Of a DNA stretch of 64,000 nucleotides, positions 37,916-50,901 are shown piece after piece. The notes under the pieces were generated by a model. It saw only the letters and a list, made by a program, of their open reading frames with translations. It ran no database searches and was not told where the DNA came from. The position numbers and the translations under genes were made by a program. The stretch's first letter is position 1. Each line of letters opens with the position of its first letter. The DNA comes from Euonymus europaeus (lineage: Eukaryota > Streptophyta > Magnoliopsida > Celastrales > Celastraceae): NCBI GenBank assembly GCA_963580455.1, contig OY756968.1, forward strand, positions 4,873,544 through 4,937,543, in the 5' to 3' direction.

Positions 37916-39586
37916 ATGGAGCTCCCATGCATCAATATCTCCCTGTCTCTACTCCTCCTTAGCTTAACCTGCATTTGGAATCCCATCTTGTCTTCAGAAG
38001 AATGTGACTTCCCTGCCATCTTTAACTTCGGTGACTCGAATTCGGACACCGGGGCCTTAGCTGCGACTACCTTGCTCCCTCCCCCTACTCTGCCTTTTGG
38101 AGAGACATTTTTTCACAGGCCCACGGGGAGGGTTTGTGATGGACGCCTCCTCATCGATTTCATTGTATGCTCTCATTTTACCCTATACGCACACACACAT
38201 ACATAGAGATGTATAAATATATATATATATAGATGCTTCAAGTACATATTTATGGTTTTTTTTTGTGTGATAATCAGAGCAATAGTTTTGGGCTGCCATT
38301 TCTGCATGCATATCTTGATTCCTTGGGAGCCAACTTCTCGCATGGTGCGAACTTTGCCACCTCAGGTTCCACCATACAAGTACAAGCAAAAGCTTTCCCG
38401 GTGGCCGGGGGATATAGTAGTCCATTCTATCTTGGATTACAGTATGACCAGTTGGAAGAATTCAAACTCAGCTCACAAATCATCCGACAAAAAGGTCCTC
38501 TTTATCCATAGAATTATAAAACTAGAAGAATTTTCGCTGAACAACTGTTTTTTGTGGTGGAAAAAAACAAGCTTTTATCGATCAAGATTCTCTGTGTTTA
38601 TACTTTGTAGGTGGAATATTTGCAAGTTTGGTGCCCAAAGAGGATTATTTTTCAAAAGCTTTGTATACGTTTGACATCGGTCAGAATGATATTGGAGCGG
38701 CATTAGCTGTGAATAACAAGTCTGCACAAGAAGTTAAAGCTATCATTCCAAATATCATCAGTGACTTTGTTACAAATCTAAAGGTACGTGGGTATACTCC
38801 TTTTAAATGGAATTCCAAGCTCATTATGTACGTAATATTTCATCTGATTCAGTCGAAATTATACCTTTTATTAATAGGATATATACAAATTTGGAGGAAG
38901 ATCATTTTGGATTCATAACACAGGACCAATAGGTTGCTTGACTTCTTCTTTGGAGCTCTCTCTTTCAGCCGAGAAGGACAGTGTTGGCTGTGTGAAGTCT
39001 TACAATGAAGTAGCTCAGTATTTTAACTATAAGTTGAAGGAAGCTATATTGCAACTAAGGATTAATTTTTCGGATGCTGCTTTCACTTATGTTGACGTAT
39101 ACTCAGTGAAGTACTCTTTGTTTAAAGAACCAGGGAGATACGGTACGTAATACATCAATGACTTATATATACTTAATCGATATGAGATACAAATTTTAAC
39201 AATATGTGCATGCATGCATGCATGCAACTGCTCTATTCAAACATGAGTAGGTAATTAATACAACTTGAAATTACTACTTTTTCTTTTCATTTTGGTACTC
39301 AGGGTTTGAGCTTCCGCTAAAAACATGTTGTGGCTATGGAGGCATGTACAACTTTTCTTTTAGCTTTCCGTGCGGACGATCGACACTAGCTAATGGCACA
39401 CAAGTATTTGTTGATTCGTGCAAAAATCCTAATGTTCGGGTAAATTGGGATGGCGGACACTATACAGAGGGAGCTAATAAATTTATTTTTGATCGAATTT
39501 CAAGTGGGGCATTTTCAGACCCACCAATTCCCTTGAGAATGGCATGCCGCAGGACCCCGGTGCCTACTAGTTTTTCTAGCATCTGA
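37916..39586 (+). CDS. GDSL esterase/lipase (secreted, plant SGNH family)
   Basis: Secreted serine esterase of the plant GDSL/SGNH family, subgroup resembling ENOD8 and 'alpha-L-fucosidase 3'-type annotations; the substrate is unknown. Five exons (37916-38164, 38278-38494, 38611-38783, 38878-39142 and 39303-39586) sum to 1188 nt, 395 aa. A signal peptide (SLSLLLLSLTCIWNPILSS) comes first. Block I is FNFGDSNSDTG with the nucleophile Ser; here GDS is followed by N. Block II is GANFATSGST. Block III is FDIGQNDIG with the oxyanion Asn. Block V is VNWDGGHYTEGAN with the Asp-His pair. All catalytic positions are present and all phases match. Two decayed relatives follow within 1.2 kb, so this is the surviving copy of a local duplication. 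Confidence 0.93.
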
Positions 39587-40164
39587 TCTGAAACATGGGA
39601 CTGGTCGCTTCTACAAATATGTATGTATTTGCAATAAGGGTCTTGCCGATCCAGTCTAGCTCCACCTTTTACGAATAGATGGGGCTGGTACTATTAAGAA
39701 ATAATTCATTGTATGTAGTAGATACCCCTGAACTTGAGTTTCTAACATTAAGGATTCAAAACCTTAACCATTCATCGACTCTTCAATTCATTGAATCATT
39801 AACGCGAAGAATTTCTTTTAAATATATTTAAAACATCAACAGTTACTTCTCCAGATCGCTAAACTTTGATTGCGGCTTCTCTAGATTGTGACCTCTGACC
39901 CAGATTTAAGGGCTGCAAATCGGTGGACGTCTTAAATTGATTAAACCCCAGCCATTCCTTAGATCTAAGGACTGCAAATAAAAGTCCGCATTTCACTTGA
40001 TTAACGGTCCTGCGCATCTGAGCCTCGCTGATTAATTGCCCTGGATATATGAGTATAGGATGTGCGGAGGATAATCCAAAAATAGTTTATAGTTTATGAA
40101 AGAATGCCTAATACAACCTTAAGTTCGAATTCAATGGAAAAAATACAATCTGAATTTTCGTCAT

Positions 40165-40375
40165 TATGAATTGTAGGATTCGAGCTGCCACTTACAGTAT
40201 GTTGTGGCTATGGAGTATTTGTTAGTTCATGCGAGCGTCCCAATGTTGGGGTAATTTGGGACGGCATACATTAGACAGAGGCAGCTAACAAGTTTGGTTT
40301 TGATCAAATTTCAAATGGAGCTTTCTCCAATCCACCAATTCCCCTGAGAATGGCATGCCACAGAACCACGTAGCA
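40165..40375 (+). pseudogene. GDSL esterase C-terminal exon fragment
   Basis: Translation gives GFELPLTVCCGYG, then SSCERPNVGVIWDGIH, an in-frame stop, and TEAANKFGFDQISNGAFS, ending IPLRMACHRT. This is the last exon of the intact gene at 37916. About 20 residues are lost between CCGYG and SSC, and there is a stop next to the catalytic His. No upstream exons are attached. Confidence 0.85.
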
Positions 40376-40452
40376 TTAGTTACCATATATTTGCACAAGC
40401 TCCACGCTTTTTTAGTCTCTCTAAACTCTGCATTTCACTAAATTATTATGAG

Positions 40453-40720
40453 TTGATGGAGCTCTCAATCGCATTAACATCTGCCTCTCTGTACTACTAC
40501 TCATTTTAACTTGCATTTGGAATCCTGTACTCTCTTCTGAAATAAGTTGCAACTTCCCAGCCATTTTTTAACATTAGCAACTCGAATTTGGACATCGGAG
40601 GCACAGCTGCACCCACCTTGCCCCCTCCCCCTAGTCCACCTTACACTGAAACATTTTTTAACATGCCTGTGTGAAGGGCCTCCGATGGACGCCTCACCAT
40701 CTGAGCCAATTCAGCAACCT
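40453..40720 (+). pseudogene. GDSL esterase first-exon fragment
   Basis: The sequence resembles exon 1 of the intact gene: an ATG with a leader of Ser/Leu type, LTCIWNP-like coding, CNFPAIF with a frameshift, then NSNLDIGG where the intact gene has DSNSDTGA, then TLPPPPSPPYTETFFNMP and SDGRLT. Stops and frameshifts interrupt it, and no second exon follows. It lies in the wrong order relative to the C-terminal piece, so it comes from a second decayed copy. Confidence 0.8.
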
Positions 40721-41226
40721 CAAGGACAGACGATTAAGGGTTTCCAATGACTTTACAGCATGAAACGATTTCAATTCCTCACCAGTTAAGCTGATGCTTA
40801 TGAACAGTCAGGAAACCCCTTTCGACACAATATGTACTTAATTCAAAGAATACAATCTGAATTCCTATACCTTATATCATACCAAAATCTGGTATGAGCT
40901 TTACAATGAGGCAATGGGGGTAAGAAGCAGTTACAGAACTAGGTCAAGGAAAAGGAACCTAATCCACGATTAAAGGCAGCTGCTTGGCTGCCAGCGGTAA
41001 ATGGGACAAACAATTGAAGCAACCATCAATAGAATTAACTTGATACCAAGGAAACCCACCTTTGAATCCAATGCATCCATTTTTTCCGTGTAAGCTTTGC
41101 ATGGAGTATGTGAACAAATGAAGCAACGGCCATGGAAGCTTTATGTCCGGTTTGAACTTTGAAGCGGTTCCTCTATTCCACTTCCCTGTTAGTCTTACTC
41201 TATCTTTAATCAAAAGGCCTATAATT

Positions 41227-44200
41227 TTAATTGATATCAGTATCTCTTAACTGGGATGAAATCTTCCCACATAATTTATGTTCGCCAAGCAACGCAATTT
41301 CTTCTGCAGAAAGCGTAAGTGCACCTGTACTCAGGTAATGTCTCGCACCTCGTGTCCTGCATTAGATGGGTTCTTAAACCTTAAGACATATTAAGGAATT
41401 GCCATGAATAAAGCAAAAGCTACAACAAAACTAGTAACAACCTTCGTCTCTTTGTCTTGGCAATGCTTTCTGATAGATGAGAAACTTCTGTTCTCGAAAT
41501 GTGGCCCAAAAAAGAAAGATAATCATGGAAGGCCTCATGTTTCAAGGCAAGATACAATCTTGAAGGAACTATTGACTGAATTATATCAAAGAGACATGAC
41601 TTCTTGTCGCTGCATTACAGAAAAGTGGTGTCATGAAAAAATGAGCAACAACAGGCAGCTGAGCTCATATATTCAAAACATAGCATAATAGGTCATACAT
41701 CAGGGGAGCATGCATGCAAAATCTACATTTATCAAAAATTCAAAATCATACTTATAAAAGAATAATTCATTGCATGCATGCGAGCTTAGTCATATGCTTG
41801 TTAACTTGTATGTCACTAATCACATAGAAGGCTATATCACAATTCATAAAGCATACGGTTAATTCATATTAAACCCACACTTCTCCTTATTTCACTCTGA
41901 GATGTAGAGAGAAAAGAAGAAACCTGACATTTTCATTGCACAAATTTAAATTTTCTAGAATGGCATGAAAAGTTTCCCATTGACAAACAGAATATTCTAA
42001 TAATCATCCTACATATCAAGACCAGTAGCAAGTTAATAGTGATAGATGGTGTCTTTAGTGCAAGTAAATGCGAATTTAAAAATGGTCGTAACAAAGATAT
42101 TGTGGCTTGTACCTGTTTAACTCATCAACTTTTGACAGGCAACCCTCCATAATCCTTTCAGTTTCAGTTGGCTGTTGGATTAAGTTAGCTGAAGTATTTG
42201 TTGTGGAAGCCACCTCCGGTGCTAAATTTGCCATGCTCTCAGAAGCTATGGTCATCCCTACAGAGGCATTTTGTTTAGCATAATAACAAAATCCATGTTC
42301 CAAAATTGAAGAAGTCATCTGCGACTGCTGATCAAACCAGCTGAATGCATCTGAGGTCTCCGGAAGGATTATACTCGACAATTCCAAAAAATCCTGCAGA
42401 AGCATTAAAGAATAATCAAGGACTACACAGGCACAATACAGAAAAGCAATGACTTTAATGGCACATCACTCACAAGTGATTGACATTTGGAAAGTAAAAG
42501 ATCAGCTTCTGAAACAATATTGGTCATACGATTAGCAAGTTTTGTAATTTGACAGGCATCTGTACGCTCTGAGGCAATGCAATGACTTAGCTCTATATGG
42601 TGGTTACGAACTCTATCCCATGACTCCTGCACTGAAGAAGTTGCCAAACTGGATCTACGTTTTACTGTCGGGTTGGGTTTCCTATTAAAATCAATGCGAC
42701 TACACTCGTCCATCAGTTGATATTCTCTTGTAACATCCTCTTCATGTTCATTCAAAGAATCTTCCAAATCCTCTTCACATGATGATTCTACAATTACATT
42801 GCAGGTTAACATATCTGAATATGCGTTGAAGATGGGTATAGACTTTTCATGATTGTCAGCTTCAACTGAAAAGGCGTTTTGTTTCAACTCAATGTTCTTA
42901 GAAACTTCTTCAAGAGTATCAGCATCTTGACCACCAAACACGGTTTTAGATAACAGCTCTGTTCCATTGACTTCTGTCTCAGGTACAACTGTTGATTCTG
43001 GCACATATGATATATCGACTGATTTGCATGAGTCGTCAAACTGCAAATCTAAGCTTTGATTATGATTTTCCTTGAGTTTCCCTGTCTCAACCAAATTGCA
43101 TATCAGTTTATCGAATTAAGCATTTTGCATCTTTATTTTACATTTTTTAAAGAGAAGTTTACCATCATCTTCAGAATCAGAAGACATTACGACGTTCAGC
43201 CTTTTCCCGCCTTTTCTCCGACAAAACGAAACTGGAGTGCCTGGGGAACTAGAAATTTTGCATGGCGAAGGCAGAGGAACTGCAAAGTCGTTGCAACTGT
43301 GAAAAAAACCATTCCTACTTAACATTGCTTTCTTTTTGGCCTCCATACAGTCTATTCCTCCAACATGCCTCTCTGGATTATCCTGCACTATTTTATTATT
43401 AAATTCCTCCTCAATGACATCCACGAAGGTGGAATCATCTTCCATTATGGATAATGACTTAGAGATCTCCTTTTCAACTAGCTCAGATAACTGAGAAGGT
43501 AACTCCCAGGGGAGAATCTTTGGTAACAGTTGGTGGGCAGCCTCATGATCAAATGACAGAGGACGGGATCCGAGCACTTCTCTACCTGGAATTGAAAGAT
43601 AAGAAGTTGAAACAAAAGATATAGTGCAAGCACATGACGTTTTTCAAGAAGATATTTTGATCATTGCTAATGTGCTAAGCATCCATTTCAGAAAGAACAA
43701 GCTAATCATACAGTTGATTAAGGGAGCTTTCATACAAGTGATGCTATCAGTAAAACAACCCTTTCAGAACTATTAAAAAACAGAAAACAAGTGATCAATT
43801 ACTATAAGGTAGGAATAAATGATGCATAAGATCCAATTCAGATTTGTATATATATATACATGAAACAGTAATAAATATGCCTAAATGAATGCATTTGTTG
43901 TGCCATTAACCTGGAAAACTTCTGCCCTGGCACCAGAACTGGAGATCCATAACTGTTTTCCGAATATCCCCCTTGCAAAATCTAATTAGTCTCTCTATCG
44001 ACCGAGATTGAATGTAGGCTTTTTCTGCAGCACAAACCTATAGAGCAATAATATAATGAATTCAACCAAATGCAGATTTCAATTTTAATAAGTGGAATAA
44101 AAAAGGGACACACAGCACATACCTTGGAAATATGGCAAAATAGCTCCTTTGATGATGGCAATGCAAAGCACACTTCAATTCTGTCCAAAGTGTCTGGCAG

Positions 44201-47200
44201 GATAGGATTTTTAGCTGCACATTAGCGTAGCAATAGTTAGTAACATGCATTAGGCAAAAAAATGCACAATCATGCCAACTGAAACTGGTAGTGGTTCAAC
44301 AAATAAGCTGTCTTACAGTTGCTGGTCAAGATCACAGGCCCCTTTGCTCTTTCAGCAATATATTGTATTGCAGCAATAAAACCTCGATCTTCAGGAAAAA
44401 CTATATCAACATCCTCAAAGAGAATCAAAGGTCTAAGTTGACCCCGAGAACATTTAGTTCCAGTCTCCTTAAGAGAAAATTTTGTAGGTCTTCTAAATAT
44501 TCCATTACTACCTTCCTCATCTAATGTATCTAATTCTATGACCTTGTTAGTTCCCAGCATTGATTTATCATTTGGTGGAGATGGGCAAGACTTCATATTG
44601 AGTTCATTCGGTGAATCCACAGGGTTTTCCTTTGACCTGCAAGGGACAGAGTGTATAATGTAGGATAACAAAATATTATATTATTGCTATAGCATTTTGA
44701 TTAGTCAAGGAACAATGACCACCCCACCGCCCGCACCCCACCAAAATGAAAAGGAAATAAAAAAGGGTGCAGTACGAACCAGTTGAGAGAATGTGACTCT
44801 AAAACCTCTCCAAATCTTTGCTTGACAGCCGCTCCATTTCGACAATCGGACACATTAGCCTATGAAAATAAATTTACTGTTACAAATATGAGATTAGAAC
44901 TATACCAGGAGTCATCAAAATTAAATATATAACCTAACACAATCCATGAACAGTTGGGATGGATGGGTTATTTATTAAATAACAATATGAACAACAAAGA
45001 TGCCCCCAGTACAGAACAGAAGAGGCAAAATGAAACAAAATGCGACTTCGTAGTTGCAGTCTGTCAAACTTCTGATTTTATATTTGTTAGGCTGACTGAA
45101 AACATTTGTAGCTCTTAGAACTACCAGTTCTGCTTTAACCACTAGGACAACAGTTTCATGGCAAAGAATCGCATAAAACAGCTAGCATCTTGGTAAATAC
45201 CATCGATTGCTGAAAAAGTACAAAATTAAGAATTTTCCTAAGGCAATGGTAATCATGCGGATGTCATTGCCTATGAAATAAGTTTCCACTTAAGATCGGT
45301 TAAATACAACAATAGGTTTCAGAAAATCCTCGGTAAAAGTGTAGCCAGGGCCAAAACTCTGGGACTTTTCCACGATTTATCCTTTTACTTTAACAGTGCA
45401 CCCTTCTTGATCTTTTATGATTAGGACATTTCAAGTGAATTCATTATGATAGAATTTAACTGCACCTCGAAAATTTTGAAACCTTGCTCCATAGCACAAG
45501 CATAGATGGCTGCAGACTTCCCACTCTGCAACAAAAGGTAGTACATTTTAACCAACAAAATAAACCAGGCATTGCACTGAAAATATACTGACATAAAAAT
45601 CAAGAACAAGCCACATTTTGGTTCCAGAAACTTCGATGAAATTGGTGTGTGCTCATTATAATTTTTAATTTTTCCAATCAAGTGCCCAACACCCCCATCA
45701 TTAAGATGTGATACAAGATCGGTCCTATATCTAAATTAAGCGAACAAAAAAAAAATACAGAACTTCTGCATCATTCTCCTTTACCTCACTTTCCCACCTT
45801 TCATACATAGCGCATTCCAGAAAACCTCTCTTATAACTGATGCAACACTTCTCCATTCATCACTATTTGCTAAACTCCCATTTCCACATCCCAGGATAAC
45901 AACATGCAAAACAAATTCAAAATAAACTAAAAGTAACAAAAATATGAATTCAGTGGAAATAACATCCCACAATACTAAAAAATCCCCCACAAAATAGTTT
46001 ATTGCTTTGATTTGGCCCAAGGAGGAAAAATGAGGGTTTAAAGATCAAAACATTAGGAAAAAGAAATAAATGAGAATAATTGCGAAGTAAATTGCATGTC
46101 CCTTAAATTAGAGAATCCATGCAAGCATCAAGTGATAGAAGTCCAGGGGCCTGTTAAAAAATTAGAGTGTAAACAATTTGAATCGTCTTATTATCAGATG
46201 GCATGCTGGAATCATGAATTTCAGTCTTCAATGACCAAACAAGAAGCACAATTAGAAACATTAAATCTATGTATACCCCCACAGGTCCGGTGACTAAGAG
46301 GAGATTCTTCGGTGTGGCTCCATTGATGTTTCCTGAGTTAGAGTCACTTGGGTACCACTCGTCATAAGTATCTTCAATGTCGGTTTCATCACCGCCAATG
46401 GAGTTCTTTCTCGCTTTATGATCTATTTCACGCCAAAGACGCAGCCACTCACTCAAAAACTTAACCGCTTCCTCATTACCGCATACCTTCAGTAATGTGG
46501 GCAGCGAAAGCGTTAAAGAAAAAATGTACACAACAAACAAAGAATAGAATATGCAGGAGTTTTTCTCAATTGTCTGACCTCAATGGCCCTTTTTGGTTGA
46601 TATTTATCTGCCCATATGCGGCCATCAGGTTGAAGAGCTGAGCCGATGTAGTATGACATCATCCTGCACATGCATTAATATAATAAAAGGCATAAACTTC
46701 CATAAATGATGATTTCAAATTCAAACATAAATCAATAGCATTGTGAAATAATATGGGCACAACTTTGATATAAGAGCTCCAGGAAAATTTATAGAGAATA
46801 TCTCACATTTGCAACAAGATTAATACAAGCCAAGGGAACACAGGCCATGAACTTCGTGCAGATCAGTCTAAGCATAAAATCACAAATTGGAGAACCATAT
46901 ATGATTACGCACATATCTACCTATCTATATATATACATCATGTATTGATTATCTTTATGACAAAAACAGCTATCACATCTCAACGACAAAAATTAAAATT
47001 AACACTTGGAACCGGAAGAAGTATTCAATCAAACAATAATTTCCAAGAGTGGATTTATGTAACTTGAGTCTAGGTGGTTAATGTGGAACTAGCGCTTCGT
47101 ACAAGGGAAAGCACGTTCAGTGATGGAAGATTAGATACTGTCCAATTCCTCAGTACAGCTTCATACAATATTAGGGATGATTAGGAGGATGTAAACTTCC

Positions 47201-49583
47201 CGTACTATAACGCAGGATGATTTGCAAAATCAGATAAAAGCTTTAGTTGATGATTTAAACCCAAGGCATTGGTAGCGAAAAAAGTGAGCATATAATCGCA
47301 ATTGATACAATAGATACAAAATCCAACCTTTCCTGAAAATATTTGCTTATCCCAGCATCTGATTTTTTGACACCATCAGCATGAGAGGAAAAGAGATCAA
47401 CTTCATGTGTTGTGCGGTCCTGCCAATGGAATGAGAAATATGATTCAATATCCTTGAAACCCATTAGAATTTCACAACAAAATCAAACAATGGTTTTGGA
47501 TCAAATTTGGAACAATGATCACAGATTTTGTTTTCAAATGCAGTAGCAAGTTAAGGTTAAAAGAGAAAAAATAAATAAATTATAATATGAAATCAGATAA
47601 GAGTTGATATAGACCATTTCTGTGCCCTTTACAAATGAACAGCAGCCGACATGCTCATTCGCCGACATGGTAGAGATTGTTGGTGTTGTCTCACGCATGT
47701 CATCTAATTGGATAAGACACTGATATAAAGGATCCTTATCTTGAAGAGGAGCAGCAAGAAGAGCAAAAGTGGAAAGTTCATCAATTGGTAACGTGTCAAC
47801 GGAGGCTTCCAAAATTGAAGGGGATGCACCATTTTGGCCATATGTGGCGCTTGTGCAGGATTTTTCACAAAATGACCAATTTCTCCAATCAAAAGACACA
47901 TCGTCACCCTATAGCAATATTGAGCAAATAGCAGTGACATTATAAATAAACATAAAATAAAACTAAGAGTCTAAGTGCAACTAACATGACTGGAAAACCA
48001 CTTTTAAAGTATCATATGGAATACTTGTATAGCCAATGCAATGACACTTACCTGAACCTTATCAAACACATGGATAGGACCAATGGTGAGCCTATTACTT
48101 TTTCTCTCTGCTTTGTTACTCTCTTCACATTTGTTCCCCACCTTCCGTGATGAGAAAAATGGGTGTATTTGTCTTCCAGAAAACATTCGTGAATTTTCCT
48201 AAATAGAAATAAACAAAAATGACATTGTTATAGACCATATACCATATTGGCCAATAACAATGTAATCAAAACCCAAGGTAGTAAGCCAAATATATATTTA
48301 CATGCATCACAATTGTGTCCATTGTTTCATTCCTTTTCTTTTATTCATCATCTAATACATCCCATAAAATATTGAAAACTTACTTCAATAAATCATTACT
48401 AGTGACTTAAGACAACCCTGAATTAGGAATTAGCGTGGCAAAATAATCAAAGAGAGACTAAACTGCACTTGAATGGAGTTCTGACCAAGTTTAATGTTGC
48501 TTGTGTGTAAAATTTATAAAAACTTGTTGGTCATTTAGGTTCTTTTATAGCTAAATAATGTAGGGAAAAACCAAATGGGTGAAGGACCAAGAATTAAACT
48601 ATTAGAGGCACCTTGAACAGTTCAATGGACAGTAACTTTGGCTTTCCTGCATTTGTGTGTGTGCGTGTTTTAAGAGTACGAATTTTTGAAGTATAGGTTA
48701 TGGAATGGGATCTCCTAATGATAGAAAACAGAAAGTAAAGAAAGATAGGCAATATAGTTAGCAATAGCTACTAAATTCATCAATTGATACTTATTAAATA
48801 ACGCAACAAAGCATGAGCAGCTAAGTTTGGGGATGGGAGAGAGCATTTAGTCAACTGATTATCTACTGCTCTATCCATGCTTAACAAAGAGGAACCAATT
48901 TTACAAGGAAAACACCACCAACAAACATGAAAAAAATTATTGTTACTGACCTCAGCTGTTATCTTTGCTTCTAACCTCAGGTTAGGCATCGGTTGTGGCG
49001 ACCCATCTTCAATCTCTATCAGAGTAGCCAATACTTTCCCATTACTTTTTGCATTCTTTTTAGGGGTAGTATACGTCGGACTCTTCTCCTTTGGCTGTTC
49101 ATTTTTTTAAAAATAAAATAAAACAAAACAGCACTTAACAATTAATAAAGATAGTTCTCTACCTTAAAATTTTTGTCACTGTCCAGATTGAAATAAAATC
49201 AAAACAAGAGGACGCTCCACTAGTACAAATTTATAAACACAGCAACAATTCCCTTATAATTATATAAATTTGATCAAAATCGAGAAAAGCAAATATCCAC
49301 AAACAGACATAAGCGCATATAGATATGAAATTACTTGTGTATTCACCTTCTTAGTAGCTTTCTTTGGAGTTGTCTTTCCCTTGCGTTTCTTCACCTTCTT
49401 GCCTTGACTCTCAATAAAATCATCGTCTTCACCACCCTCGTCGGCATTACAATCCTTGTGCGCTTTCTGGTCGTCAATTATTTCAATTTCCTGAGGTTTG
49501 TGCGGAAACAGCGTGGACTGCACCAATCTCCGGCGAACACTCCTCCGCTCAGGCTGCCGGAGCTCTTCCGTAGCATTCTCCAT
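41227..49583 (-). CDS. ATAD5/ELG1-type AAA+ ATPase (PCNA unloader subunit)
   Basis: Large RFC-like protein that, with RFC2-5, removes PCNA from DNA after replication in yeast and animals. Starts MENATEELRQPERRSVRRRL, then a basic stretch (GKKVKKRKGKTTPKKATKK) suited to nuclear import. Exons continue through FSGRQIHPFFSSRK and IWADKYQPKRAIEVCGNEEA. Walker A is GPVG|SGKS, split by an intron near 45526. Walker B is LILFEDVDIVF, followed by GPVILTSN. The lid region holds DTLDRIEVCFALPS and IRKTVMDLQFWCQG. The C-terminal part is acidic, then DIIQSIVPSRLYLALKHEA, FHDYLSFLGHISRTE and AKTKRRRTRGARHYLSTGAL, stopping at 41227. I checked the last two exons base by base: the frame ends GEHKLCGKISSQLRDTDIN. 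About 15 exons. Plant members are poorly studied, and the role is inferred from orthologues. Confidence 0.9.
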
Positions 49584-50901
49584 GACCAGTAGCTCCCCTC
49601 TATCAGATAATTCCTCCGTAGAATTGAAGCAATTGATTTAGGAAATAGGATTGCGATTGGGAATTTAGGTTTTGGGGGCAATTTTGAGATTTCAGTGCTC
49701 GATGAAAGCAGCAAAGGCGTGATCTAGAGCGAGAAAGAATCCAAATAGAGAGCGGACTCCGGAGGGAACGAGGATTCGGTTCCCGCGCCAGTGGGCTCAA
49801 TTTCTGACGTTTCCCGCCATGGAATTCTTATTGGCTAACCCATCAGACAATTTAATGGGCCGCAGAGTCAAATGGGCTGGATGCATTCTTACATTAAACG
49901 TTTAAAATGGATGGGCCATCTCAAATCTCAATTAGCTTAATGCGCCTTATCAGTCCATTGTATGGACTGCCTGCCTACTAGCCTACTAGGGATTACATTA
50001 CACGCTCCACTGTGTCGCGTGTAACGATAACTATGTCCAAAGAAATCCTTTCCTTCCACGTCTGAAAAGTGAAAAGCAACAGGTGGGTCGCATGGGGTAC
50101 CCGAAGGCCCAGATGCCCTAACACATGAAATACCCTAAACACCCTTATTCTTAGGGTGAAAACTTTCGTCAAAGATGGAGAATTGGAGAGAATTTGTAAA
50201 TTGTAAATGCTCACTACGTCGCCGTTGTGATCTGTCTGGCAACATCACTTTCAAAAAGCGAGATGCAGATCAAGGACAAATTAGTCCAATGGGAAGTTAT
50301 GTCGTGAGAAAGCTCAAAGATCGAGAATCTGAATGGTTTCTGCCTTTCTGGCTTTCTGCTCATTCTGTTTCTATGCAACACACAGATGTCTTCTCCAACA
50401 CCACATTACTCGGCCCTTTCAAAGCTCCTTTAGGGTTTCATTGTTTGGTTTATCTTTCTCAGTTTCTCTAGTTAATGGAGAGCATTAGCAAGTGATGAAG
50501 AAGCCCAGAACTTAAATCCCTGCAATCACTTCCAAATTTAGAGGACAGAAACTCCATGTTTGTGGTGCCCAAGTTAGTTATTTGAATGTTTTTTCTCTGG
50601 TTCTGATAGATTCCTGTTCATTTTCTTATTAGTTTTGAGAGTGGCACTGCTGGCCGATAAGCAAAGCTCTCATCAATCTCAAAAAAACCCTTTACATTTC
50701 TCTCCTAGGAACTCCAGGGTAGTAACGACGGAGCCAACAGAAGTGTTTCTCAAAGGAAAAGAGAAGTAAAGAAGGCAAACCTACGTCACTTTGGTGTCAA
50801 AACTTCACCTAAAACCCTGAAAACATCTTTCGCAAAGCCAAAGATTAATCCTTTTCTTTCCCCATCTCTCTGTGTTCCTCTGCATACTGTTTTTACAGTG
50901 A
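49584..50901. other. Divergent promoter region of ATAD5-like and LYM1-like genes
   Basis: A 1.3-kb gap between two genes that point away from each other. Short pyrimidine-rich stretches near 50820-50890 are probably LYM1-like 5' UTR, and ctgtttttacag just before the start codon could be a leader-intron acceptor. It contains one unassigned frame (50175-50471), listed separately. Confidence 0.45.
50175..50471 (+). CDS. Unassigned 98-aa reading frame
   Basis: An open frame beginning MENWREFVNCKCSLRRRC and including SGNITFKKRDADQGQ and SYVVRKLKDRESEWFLPF. I do not recognise it. Its composition is protein-like (mixed charged and aromatic residues, few low-complexity runs), which sets it apart from random frames nearby. 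It may be a small gene, an exon of something longer, or chance. Transcript evidence would decide. Confidence 0.25.
   Translation: MENWREFVNCKCSLRRRCDLSGNITFKKRDADQGQISPMGSYVVRKLKDRESEWFLPFWLSAHSVSMQHTDVFSNTTLLGPFKAPLGFHCLVYLSQFL

Noticed and set aside
47040..47250. Possible extra exon in the ATAD5-like gene
   Set aside because: No frame here joins the neighbouring exons (near 46670 and 47340) with proper splice sites, and the sequence is not conserved-looking, so it is treated as intron.
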